From assembly GCA_023394955.1 (NCBI GenBank), contig JAEWZY010000076.1:24512-88511 (forward strand): a stretch of DNA of 64,000 bases. The letters are read 5' to 3'. The stretch is from Bacillota bacterium. Lineage in GTDB: Bacteria; Bacillota; UBA4882; UBA8346. The number at the start of each line of letters is the position of its first letter. Within the stretch, counting starts at the first letter, position 1. The notes under the pieces were generated by a model. That model saw only the letters and a program-made list of their open reading frames with translations, was not told where the DNA came from and searched no databases. The position numbers were made by a program, and so were the translations under genes. This document shows, one piece after another, positions 32,915 through 41,432 of the stretch.

Positions 32915-34837
32915 ATGGACCAAAAGAAATTTGTTATATTTTTTTTGCTGGGGTTTTGTTTTGTATTTAATTCAATTATGAGACATCCACAAGATTCAGT
33001 TGAAGCTGCAATGGTGAAATTACCGTCTAATTATATTTTTTACATACCTGGTTTAAAAAATCCCAATGATCCTAAAGCGGACATCGAAGCTAATGGTTTT
33101 ATCGCTTCCGACACTTTCAATTCTCACTTTATATTGATTGACGATACAAGAGGTAATAAAGTTTTAAAATTAAATACCTTAGATGGACAAAACGATATGT
33201 TAACCATTCCCCTCGATGGGACCGAGACAAAACTCACACTCATTTTTAAGGCCAAAGGAGCGGTTGTTCCCGATAAAGGCACCCCTTATGGAATCCTTTG
33301 GGCTCTGTGGCAGCGGGGCGAATATCAATCCCTGCTTCGCCATAATTCAACCAACCAAATTAAAGGCAGTTCCGGATTATCCCGGTTAAATCCGGAGAAT
33401 GTTGTTTCGGATTGGCATGATTACCGGCTCGTCTTCGGCTTGGCGGACGATGGAAAAGCGATGACCGCCACGGTTTTTATCAATGGGAAACAAAGACATC
33501 AGACCGCTAATTTTGAAAACAGAAACGGCTCAGGAAACTTTTTGCAGTTTGGAGAAAATGACGGAAGTACCAATGGACTGGGACGCTATCCCTATTTGTT
33601 GCTGATTAAAGACGAAGATGTAAGCGGTAAAAGTCTTAAAGAATTAAGCAAAATTGTCGGTTTTGACCTAGAGGCTAACCCGGAACTGGTGGACGATGCC
33701 GACCCAGTGAGCAAAAAACCGGCTAAAAAACCAACGGGTATTAATATGACCGCTGTTGACGCCAGTAGCAAAGATCTAAATTATATTGATCCCGCCTTTA
33801 TCAAAGATGGCGTAATCGACCTTACAAAACTTCCTTATAGTAAGAATATAGCCCAAAAAGTAACCGCCAATCCCAAAATAGCACCACGTATCTTGAAAAA
33901 AGCCGTGGCCATAGTCGACCCCAGCGGTTCTAATGGAGCCTATCGAACAATCAAAGAGGCGATCGACGCGGTTCAATCGGGCGCGTTAATTTATATTAAA
34001 CCCGGTACTTATCAAGAAAAAATAAGAATAACAAAAGCGGATCTTAGCTTAATCGGAGAAAGTCCGGCTAATACCATCATCTATGGTTATGAATCGGATT
34101 ACGGCGGGATCGGTGGTAACATTCTAGTAGAAGTGGATCTTCCCGAATCCGGCTATTTTACCGCTGAAAACATTACTTTCTACAACAAAGGAGCGGAATG
34201 GAATAAAACCTGGGGTAATGTTGAGAGAAGGTCGGTTACATTGGCTACGAAAAACGTGCATCAAGGATATTTGAAAAATTGCATCTTCCTCGGGCAGCAA
34301 GACACCATGTATCTGAGATCCGGAAGACAGTATTTTGAAAATTGCTACATTGAAGGGGAGGTCGACTTCATCTGTGGCGGCGCGACAGTTTTATTTGACA
34401 ATTGCCATATTCATTCGATCTTTCACAAAGAAGGCGGGTATATAACCGCCCCCGCTCCGTCGGATACCAACGGTGCTGGGTTCAACAACGGATATGTTTT
34501 TGAGGAGTGTCTGTTAACAGTTGATCCCACTATGACCTGGAAAAACATTTTTCTGGGGAGAGGGGCCTGGAACGGCGGGAGCAATGGAGCGCCGAACCAA
34601 GCAAAGGTAGTTTTTCTTAATTCACAGATTCATGGCCAAATTAATTCCAGAGCTTGGGCTGATTGGGACAATGTCTCCACTGCGGCAAAACAGTTTTTTA
34701 GAGAGTATCGCAATACCGGAGAGGGAGCTATTACTTTAGAAACTTCAACTAGATTATTTTTAACCGAGACGGAGTACAGATCCACTTACAGTTCACCCAA
34801 GAAGATTTTAGGATTTAAGCCAAAGATGCCATATTAA
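32915..34837 (+). CDS. Secreted pectinesterase with N-terminal jelly-roll-like domain
   Basis: 640 residues from the ATG at 32915 (GGGGTGGA upstream). A signal peptide is followed by a region to about residue 255 (DTFNSHFILIDDTRGNKVLKLNT, MTATVFINGKQRHQTANF) that resembles a concanavalin-like fold. The catalytic beta helix begins near VDPSGSNGAYRTIKEAIDAVQSG. Pectin methylesterase signatures are present: GQQDTMYLRSGRQYFENCYIEG with the Gln and first Asp, GEVDFICGGATVLFDNC with the second Asp, and FLGRGAWNGG with the Arg. The common LGRPW is changed to LGRGAW. It removes methyl groups from pectin outside the cell, preparing it for lyases. Confidence 0.92.
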   Translation: MDQKKFVIFFLLGFCFVFNSIMRHPQDSVEAAMVKLPSNYIFYIPGLKNPNDPKADIEANGFIASDTFNSHFILIDDTRGNKVLKLNTLDGQNDMLTIPLDGTETKLTLIFKAKGAVVPDKGTPYGILWALWQRGEYQSLLRHNSTNQIKGSSGLSRLNPENVVSDWHDYRLVFGLADDGKAMTATVFINGKQRHQTANFENRNGSGNFLQFGENDGSTNGLGRYPYLLLIKDEDVSGKSLKELSKIVGFDLEANPELVDDADPVSKKPAKKPTGINMTAVDASSKDLNYIDPAFIKDGVIDLTKLPYSKNIAQKVTANPKIAPRILKKAVAIVDPSGSNGAYRTIKEAIDAVQSGALIYIKPGTYQEKIRITKADLSLIGESPANTIIYGYESDYGGIGGNILVEVDLPESGYFTAENITFYNKGAEWNKTWGNVERRSVTLATKNVHQGYLKNCIFLGQQDTMYLRSGRQYFENCYIEGEVDFICGGATVLFDNCHIHSIFHKEGGYITAPAPSDTNGAGFNNGYVFEECLLTVDPTMTWKNIFLGRGAWNGGSNGAPNQAKVVFLNSQIHGQINSRAWADWDNVSTAAKQFFREYRNTGEGAITLETSTRLFLTETEYRSTYSSPKKILGFKPKMPY

Positions 34838-34852
34838 TTCTATATTAAAATT

Positions 34853-34885
34853 AAGGCAGGAGCTTTTATAGCGCCTGTCTTGATT
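34853..34885 (+). terminator. Probable terminator after the pectinesterase
   Basis: AAGGCAGG-A-GC pairs imperfectly with GC-G-CCTGTCTT around a short loop, followed by TTGATTTTAT. The stem has one mismatch and one G-T pair. Confidence 0.55.
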
Positions 34886-34921
34886 TTATAATATAATTAT
34901 CATAAAAACTAGGTGATGCGG

Positions 34922-36520
34922 ATGAAAACAGTAATGGAATTTGCTGAGAATGTTTTGAAGTTTGGTAGGGACCGTTATCATGAACGACCTTCTCCACTAT
35001 TTGCCGATGGAATTGATGTGAATACCGGCGAACATTTGAAATGGGTCTTGCCTGGAGGAAGAGAAGTAGTAGTCTCTAATCTAGCTTGCCAACAAAACCT
35101 TTATCGAACTTTAACCGCGTTAACGAATATAACCGGAGACCCCAAGTACAAAGAGGCGGCTCAAACAGGGTTAAAGTATCATTTCGACTATTTAGCCGAT
35201 GATAGCGGCTTACTGCAGTGGGGCGGGCATCGTTTTATCGACTTGCTGACCTTGGAACCAACCGGTCCGGGTGGTAAGGAAATGGTACATGAGCTAAAAA
35301 ATGCCTTTCCTTATTACGAATTAATGTACGAAGTCAATCCGGAAGCGACAATTAGGTTCATTAAGGCATTTTGGAATGCCCATATTATCGATTGGGATGA
35401 ATTGTATCTGAGCCGTCACGGCCAATACGGATTAAAACTAGGCCCGGTTTGGGACCATACACCGGTAAACCGTCCAACCTTTCGGGAATCCAACGGGCTA
35501 TCCTTTATTAATGCCGGTAGTGATCTGATTTATGCAGCCGGGACTCTATACCGGCTTAACGGGGATCCGAAAGCGTTAAATTGGGCTAAACATTTAGCTT
35601 GGCAATATGTTGCTGCCCGGCATCCTCAAACCGGACTTGGGGCTTATCAATTTACCCAACCGAAACAAGTCGCCGCGACAACTGATGATAATATTACCCT
35701 TTCTAAATTTGGTGATCGGGCTAAAAGACAATTTGGGCCGGAATTTGGGTCTATTGCCTTAGAGGGGAATGTCCTTTTTCATAAGCAAGGAGAGAAAATA
35801 TACAGCGAGAATATGTTGATGCAGATCCAACTAGCTTGGGAAATTGCAGCTGCAGGCAGTGATTTATTGGAATGGAGCCGTCAAGGACTGCTTAGTTTCG
35901 CTAAGTATGGGTATGACGGCGCAACTAATCAAATTAAACCAATGTTTGCTGATGGAAATGATCTAACAGGTTATGTTTTAAGACGTAATGGTTATTATGG
36001 GAAAGCAGGTACTGCTTTGGTCAGGGAAGATGCTGATTGTAAGTATTTGCTTACTTATGCAAGAGGATTTCTTTACATCAATGACGAAAAGTTATGGCAG
36101 ACGGCCCGAAGTATTGCTAAGGGGAATAGCTTAGGTGATTTAGGAGTTGAACCGGGTAGGGGACTTAAAATAAATTTGGAGACTAAATGCTCCGATCCGA
36201 AAGCCCTTTTTGCCTTGGTCGACCTTTTTCGGGCGACTTCAAATTCAGAGTATTTGAGATTAGGCCAAGTTATCGCCGCCAACATTGAAAAAACGTATTT
36301 TCACAAAGGGTATTTTCTTAAAGGACGTGAATATCGATACGCAAGATTAGATGCAGTTGAACCTTTGGCATTACTGGCCTTGGAAGCGGCGCTTCGGGAC
36401 GAGCCGGATTTGGTTCCGGTATTCATCAATAGCAGCGGTTATATCGGCGGCGACTATCAGGAACCGGACGGAACTGTTCGGAACGCCTATGACCGAGAGT
36501 TTTATGATTTGAAGCAATAG
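34922..36520 (+). CDS. Polysaccharide lyase family 2 (exo-pectate lyase, PelW-like), cytoplasmic
   Basis: 532 residues from the ATG at 34922, with AGGTGA upstream; in-frame starts at 34913 and 34916 are less well placed. No signal peptide. The sequence resembles family 2 pectate lyases such as PelW: PLFADGIDVNTGEHLKWVLPGG, GGHRFIDLLTLEP, NAHIIDWDELYLSRHGQYG and the (alpha/alpha) barrel repeats through the C-terminus. These enzymes act inside the cell on imported oligogalacturonides, releasing unsaturated digalacturonate. This fits the importer upstream. Downstream enzymes for the products are not in the window. Confidence 0.85.
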   Translation: MKTVMEFAENVLKFGRDRYHERPSPLFADGIDVNTGEHLKWVLPGGREVVVSNLACQQNLYRTLTALTNITGDPKYKEAAQTGLKYHFDYLADDSGLLQWGGHRFIDLLTLEPTGPGGKEMVHELKNAFPYYELMYEVNPEATIRFIKAFWNAHIIDWDELYLSRHGQYGLKLGPVWDHTPVNRPTFRESNGLSFINAGSDLIYAAGTLYRLNGDPKALNWAKHLAWQYVAARHPQTGLGAYQFTQPKQVAATTDDNITLSKFGDRAKRQFGPEFGSIALEGNVLFHKQGEKIYSENMLMQIQLAWEIAAAGSDLLEWSRQGLLSFAKYGYDGATNQIKPMFADGNDLTGYVLRRNGYYGKAGTALVREDADCKYLLTYARGFLYINDEKLWQTARSIAKGNSLGDLGVEPGRGLKINLETKCSDPKALFALVDLFRATSNSEYLRLGQVIAANIEKTYFHKGYFLKGREYRYARLDAVEPLALLALEAALRDEPDLVPVFINSSGYIGGDYQEPDGTVRNAYDREFYDLKQ

Positions 36521-36651
36521 AATTTAAGTTTTTATTTTATTCGGTCAGCTAGTAGTTTGAAATCTAAACAAGAGGATACTAAACTGATTTAAAAACAGCT
36601 TTTAATCCGTAGAATTTAATATAGATAATTTTAGTTTAAAAGGGCAGGACC

Positions 36652-38448
36652 ATGCTGAAAAAATTACCGGTTAATCTGGAAACTACTAGTGACTTCATTT
36701 TAACTTCAAAACAAAAAATGATTCTCTACTTGGGAATCATTATGTTTTTAGTTTTTTTAATCATGAACGGCGTTTTTTCTAAAATGTATTCCGATAATGT
36801 CAAGGAAATAGTTTTGCGAGAGTTTGATAATAAAATTGAACAAACCTGCCGTTATCTGGATTTGATTGTTGGAAATATTCAAACCACTTCTGAAATTATC
36901 TTTACTAATCAATTGGTCCAAGAACAAGCATTGGAAGAAAGAACCGGAAGTCCGTTTCAGATTTTAAGCCGGATGGATCTGCTCTCTTTTTTACAAGGGA
37001 TTGCCTTTACAACTGAAGAGGTAAATTCAATCGATCTTTTTTTGAATAAAGCCGAGATATTGGTGCCGTCTGATCAAGGGATTTATTCTAAATTGGATCG
37101 GGAGGATATTGATTGGTATCATCAATTGGGTCAGGTTGATAAGATCGTTTGGACTGATGATTACGGCCCAAAACCTTTTCTAAGATCAAGAGCAAAAAAC
37201 CAGGTTACCATGATTAGGCCTCTGGTTTCTACCGTAACTTGGGAAAAAGTAGGATTGATTGCGATTAATATAGACAAAAGGGTGATCAAGGATTTAATAT
37301 CCAGTGACTCTAATGCTAACAATATTTTGATTAGTCCAATGGGTAAAGTGATTGTCGAATCATTAAGCGAAGATTATAATTACGGCGATTTGAATCACAA
37401 TATCAGGACAATTAAAGAAAAACTAAAAAAGGGGGAACATTTTGGGCGAATTCAAGGAATCAACAGTGTGTTTTTAACTCATACTTTATCCTCTACCGGG
37501 TGGGAAATTGTTTCCTTCGCGCCGATTGGTCCTTCATTAATGGAAATTTCCAAGTTTCGTAATTATGTAATAATGTTTTTGATTTCGAACTTATTGATAC
37601 TCATAGTTTTGATAATTTTTACTACTAAAAAAATGTTTGAACCCGTGAATAAATTGATCGGTTTCATGAAAAAAGTAGAACAAGGAAATTTAAATGTAAC
37701 AATCGAAGATAATCGGAAAGATGAGTTCGGCTACATATATAGTAATTTTAACCGGATGGTGGCGAATATTAGATATCTGTTTCAGGAATTGTATGAAGAA
37801 AAATTATTGAAAAAGGATGCAGAATTAAAATTATTACAATCAAAAATAAATCCTCATTTTATCTATAATATTTTTAACAATATGAGTTGGCTGTTGGAGT
37901 TGGAAAAGTATAACGATTTAAGAGAAATGATCGATTCCGTCGCTAAATACCATAAAACCAGTCTTAATTATGGCAGCGATTTCATTAGGATTGCCGATAA
38001 TGTTGAACAGTTAAAAAGTTATGCTAAAATTCAAATGATTCGTTTTAAGAATAAATTCGATTGCGAATTTGAGATCGACCCGAAAATCTTGGATTATAAA
38101 ATCCCGGTCTTTATTTTACAACCGCTACTGGAAAATGCTATTTGTCACGGAGTGGAGCCCAAAGAGGATAATGGTTTTATCAAAGTTACAATCAAACGGA
38201 ATAAAGGGAATTTGATTTGTACTATTCAAGATAATGGAGTAGGGATCGAAAAGGAGAGACTAGCTGAAATTAAAAAGAATATTAACGATGAAATCCTCGA
38301 TAGTAATCGACATTTTGCCCTTACTAATGTTAATAAGCGAATTAGATTGAGGTATGGACCGGAATACGGCTTGAAGATCATCAGTAAGAAAGGTGAAGGT
38401 ACAAAAGTAACCGTAGTGATGCCTCTAACGGAGATGGAGGGAAAATAA
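36652..38448 (+). CDS. YesM-type sensor histidine kinase
   Basis: 598 residues. One membrane helix at about 24-46, an extracytoplasmic sensor domain to about 300, a second helix (VIMFLISNLLILIVLIIFTTKKMF) and a HAMP domain follow. The His_kinase motif LLQSKINPHFIYNIFNNMSWL has phospho-acceptor His402. The ATPase domain carries PLLENAICHGVEP, DNGVGIEKERL and RIRLRYGPEYGLKI. This class typically senses oligosaccharides or their binding proteins and phosphorylates an AraC-type regulator, here encoded one base downstream. Its place suggests it controls the pectin genes. Confidence 0.94.
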   Translation: MLKKLPVNLETTSDFILTSKQKMILYLGIIMFLVFLIMNGVFSKMYSDNVKEIVLREFDNKIEQTCRYLDLIVGNIQTTSEIIFTNQLVQEQALEERTGSPFQILSRMDLLSFLQGIAFTTEEVNSIDLFLNKAEILVPSDQGIYSKLDREDIDWYHQLGQVDKIVWTDDYGPKPFLRSRAKNQVTMIRPLVSTVTWEKVGLIAINIDKRVIKDLISSDSNANNILISPMGKVIVESLSEDYNYGDLNHNIRTIKEKLKKGEHFGRIQGINSVFLTHTLSSTGWEIVSFAPIGPSLMEISKFRNYVIMFLISNLLILIVLIIFTTKKMFEPVNKLIGFMKKVEQGNLNVTIEDNRKDEFGYIYSNFNRMVANIRYLFQELYEEKLLKKDAELKLLQSKINPHFIYNIFNNMSWLLELEKYNDLREMIDSVAKYHKTSLNYGSDFIRIADNVEQLKSYAKIQMIRFKNKFDCEFEIDPKILDYKIPVFILQPLLENAICHGVEPKEDNGFIKVTIKRNKGNLICTIQDNGVGIEKERLAEIKKNINDEILDSNRHFALTNVNKRIRLRYGPEYGLKIISKKGEGTKVTVVMPLTEMEGK

Positions 38449-38449
38449 A

Positions 38450-40063
38450 TTGTTTAAATTATTAATCGCTGATGACGAGCAGATTGTGATCGAAGGAATT
38501 AAAGATAGTATTAGTTGGGACCAATATGACATCGAAGTAGTAGGGACCGCTAAGAATGGCGCCGAAGCGCTAAAACTAGCCAAAGAATTAAAGCCGGAGA
38601 TCATCATCAGCGATATTAAGATGCCCGGTCTCAACGGCTTAGAATTCATCGAAGAATTGAAGTCCTTTTTACCCGATGTCAAAGTGATCTTGATTAGCGC
38701 TTACGAAGAATTTGACTACGCTAAACAAGCCATCCGTCTAGAGGTTAATTCATACCTTTCCAAACCGGTAAAAAAGGTAGAAGTAATTAATGAGGTTTGT
38801 AAGATCAAGTCCTTGTTGGAACGGAAGCAACACGAAGAGGAAATGACCAAACGGCTCCAGCAACGTTTTAGCGAAAACTTGCCAATCTTAAGGGAGCACT
38901 TTTTAAACACTTTAATTCGAGGAATTAACGTTAGAGATCTAGAGACCAAGTTCCTGACATATAATATTAATCTTTTGCTCTATAAAATCGGAGTAATGGT
39001 CTGTAAAATGGATCATTTTCGGAGTATTAGTCTTGAGAATGATGAAGCCCAAATCCAGCTATTGATGCTCCGTATAACTGATGTTTTTAATGAAACTACT
39101 TTTTCGGCAAGCAAAAGTATTACCTTTCAAAGTTACAATCAAGAAATCGTAACAATTTTTAACGCTCCCGGGGAGACTGAATTTCCAATCAAGAGTTGGA
39201 TTGGATTAGCAGAAAAGATTAAGGACCAGGTTTTAGAAGAGATCGGGATCGAGGTCAGTATTGGCATTGGCCGGATTTATCCCGAGATTAAAGATATTGG
39301 ATTAGCATATAAAGAAGCAGTTAAAGCTTTGAACTATCGGCTGGTATATGGCGACAATAATGTTCTTTATATTGGAAATGTTGAGGATGTTGAAACTGAT
39401 GCATACAGCTCATTAATTAATATCAATGAGTTATTGGAAAACATTCAGAACATTCTATATACTGGAAAGTTAAAAGAAGTCTACGATTTATTCGATAGCT
39501 TTAGGCAAAAGTTGCAAAATGCCGAAAAAATACCTTATTACTATATTCAACAACTTTATATCCAATTGCTTTCGATCATTCTGCGCACGGCGACCGAAAT
39601 TGGTATTGGAACCCATCTAATTACGGAGAATAACGATTTATACGGTACCTTACTTAAAATTGAAAGTTTTTCGGAACTCGACAATTGGATTAAAGGAATC
39701 CTTGGTAATGTTTGCGGGCAGATTAGCGCTAAGAAACAATTAAAAACGAAACATTCAATTCAAAAAGCTATCAACTATATCCGGGAGCATTGTCAGGAAG
39801 AGATCTCTCTGACTTCCGTCGCTGATTATGTCCGATTAAACCCCACATATTTTAGTAGGTTGTTTAAAGAAGAGACCGGATGCTCTTTCGTGGAATATCT
39901 TAAAAAATTAAGGATCGAAAAGGCCAAAGAGTTATTGAGGACCAGTAACCTAAAGATTTACGAGATTTGTGAAGCGCTAGGATATCAGAGCGTCCAATAT
40001 TTTTCAACCCTCTTTAAAAATATGGTTGGGGTAACACCCCAGGAGTATCGGGAGAAAACTTAA
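38450..40063 (+). CDS. YesN-type AraC-family response regulator
   Basis: 537 residues from a TTG start that follows GGAGGG. The receiver domain has IADDEQ and phospho-acceptor Asp55 in IIISDIKMPGLNG. A middle region to about 430 (with ISIGIGRIYPEIKDIGLAYKEAVKALNYR) is shared by YesN-like proteins. The C-terminal AraC-type double helix-turn-helix begins QKAINYIREHCQEEISLTSVADYVRLNPTYFSRLFKEETG and ends VQYFSTLFKNMVGVTPQEYREK. It probably activates the locus 29219-36520 in response to pectic sugars. Confidence 0.94.
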   Translation: MFKLLIADDEQIVIEGIKDSISWDQYDIEVVGTAKNGAEALKLAKELKPEIIISDIKMPGLNGLEFIEELKSFLPDVKVILISAYEEFDYAKQAIRLEVNSYLSKPVKKVEVINEVCKIKSLLERKQHEEEMTKRLQQRFSENLPILREHFLNTLIRGINVRDLETKFLTYNINLLLYKIGVMVCKMDHFRSISLENDEAQIQLLMLRITDVFNETTFSASKSITFQSYNQEIVTIFNAPGETEFPIKSWIGLAEKIKDQVLEEIGIEVSIGIGRIYPEIKDIGLAYKEAVKALNYRLVYGDNNVLYIGNVEDVETDAYSSLININELLENIQNILYTGKLKEVYDLFDSFRQKLQNAEKIPYYYIQQLYIQLLSIILRTATEIGIGTHLITENNDLYGTLLKIESFSELDNWIKGILGNVCGQISAKKQLKTKHSIQKAINYIREHCQEEISLTSVADYVRLNPTYFSRLFKEETGCSFVEYLKKLRIEKAKELLRTSNLKIYEICEALGYQSVQYFSTLFKNMVGVTPQEYREKT

Positions 40064-40180
40064 CGCAGATAACGCAGGTTATGCGGATTGGAAGCTGATT
40101 TAAAAGCCTAAACCCGTTACTTGAGGATAATAGAGGTTTACAATCAAGTGTAAGTATCAATTGGTAAGTTTTAGCTCATT

Positions 40181-41167
40181 TCAACGAAGGATTTTTACAA
40201 TCCTTCGTTTTTCAGTGCTATTACTACAGAGTTTAAGAAAGTCCCGTATCGCATTTCTATGGGTAGGGTCTCCAGTGGCGGCTAAATCTTCAATTTGAAG
40301 ATAATTACGGAATAGGACCTCATCCGCACTATATGTATGAAGATTATCCGGATGAAGCTGGTTGTTTTTGAACAACTGGCTGTAACTGTCCCAGATGTAT
40401 CGGACATTATGGGAAAGGGAAAGAGCGGCCTCCAAATGGGAATGAGATGTTCGGTTACTATAATAAGTGACTTTTGAACTTAAATCGATGAAATAAGCGC
40501 CTCCACTGATGCCTGTCCGGGAAACGATAGCCAAGTATCTTTTATTGAAACCTGGCTGAGGCAAATCTTGATAAACATTATACCCCAATACTTCCTTTAA
40601 TTTGGGACTTTTTAAATCATACCAACGATCTTGATACATTCCGGACATTTCAGGGGAGTTGGATTTGGAAGTTATAATTAGCCAAGAGTGGTCTTCGATC
40701 GTTACCATACGGGAGAGCGGTTCAGTTAAAGCTTGATTTGGCAGATCAATATGGCCCCAAAAATTCCAGGATCGATTTTTTATATTAAAGAATAAATATT
40801 GCCAAGCGTTGCTTTCTTGATTAGTTATTTTAAAAACATAGAGTGACGTTCCCTCGGGAGGGATTAGTAATTTTCGGGATTCTGCTAAAACGGGGGTATT
40901 TTCTTTAAAGAGTTCAGATTCGATACCTAATTTTTCCCAAATAGTTTGGATCTGCTGAAGTTCATTTTTTTGAATCTTCTCAATCAGTTGGGCAGTAGTT
41001 GGGTTTTGTGCTTGATTAGCCCCTGATGGGACTGATATTACTTGAGAAAAAATTTTCGGGAATTCTTCCGGAAAGGCGAAAGAAGGGAGGCCTTTAAGAT
41101 TATTAAAGTGCTGTGAAAGATAGAAAAACACTGTTAGCCATAGGGAATACTTAAGCAGTTTCATCAT
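40181..41167 (-). CDS. Exported hypothetical protein
   Basis: 328 residues with an N-terminal signal or anchor (LLKYSLWLTVFFYLSQHF). The body shows no family I know; ESNAWQYLFFNIKNRSWNFWGHIDLPNQ and SHNVRYIWDSYSQLF look like beta-propeller or beta-sandwich material, and the C-terminus (HRNAIRDFLKLCSNSTEKRRIVKIL) is helical. It is convergent with the YesN-type gene, and that gene's terminator hairpin overlaps this gene's last codons. It is a single gene with carB more than 250 bases upstream on the same strand. Confidence 0.8.
   Translation of the reverse strand: MMKLLKYSLWLTVFFYLSQHFNNLKGLPSFAFPEEFPKIFSQVISVPSGANQAQNPTTAQLIEKIQKNELQQIQTIWEKLGIESELFKENTPVLAESRKLLIPPEGTSLYVFKITNQESNAWQYLFFNIKNRSWNFWGHIDLPNQALTEPLSRMVTIEDHSWLIITSKSNSPEMSGMYQDRWYDLKSPKLKEVLGYNVYQDLPQPGFNKRYLAIVSRTGISGGAYFIDLSSKVTYYSNRTSHSHLEAALSLSHNVRYIWDSYSQLFKNNQLHPDNLHTYSADEVLFRNYLQIEDLAATGDPTHRNAIRDFLKLCSNSTEKRRIVKILR
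40183..40212 (+). terminator. Intrinsic terminator of the YesM/YesN transcript
   Basis: AACGAAGGATT pairs with AATCCTTCGTT around a short loop, followed by a T run on the plus strand. It lies within the 3' end of the opposite-strand gene. Confidence 0.8.
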
Positions 41168-41344
41168 GGCCCCCTTTTATTAATAAGAGTAAAGCACAGT
41201 AATGTATTCGGTAATTTTCAGCAAAGAATTTAATACTACTGATTCAAGAATAATAATGAAGAATGTTCTTTGGAATTGAAATAATAAACTTATTTTGATG
41301 GATAATCGAATTGATCCATCCAACAATCGTTCCTATTCTGCTAA

Positions 41345-41393
41345 ATATAACAAGTCAGCCGGGTTTCTTTTGGATTCGGCTGACTTGTTATAT
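41345..41393. repeat. 17-bp perfect inverted repeat downstream of carB
   Basis: ATATAACAAGTCAGCCG at 41345-41361 is exactly complementary to 41377-41393, with a 15-base loop. It lies 40 bases after the carB stop, so it probably ends the carB transcript, but no T run follows on either strand. Confidence 0.75.
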
Positions 41394-41432
41394 CATCTAG
41401 CATAATCTAGAGAAAACAGATCTATGAACCAA

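Noticed and set aside
34555..34575. Inactive pectinesterase because LGRPW is altered
   Set aside because: The Arg and the Trp are still present (LGRGAW), and the Gln and both Asp are intact, so activity remains likely.
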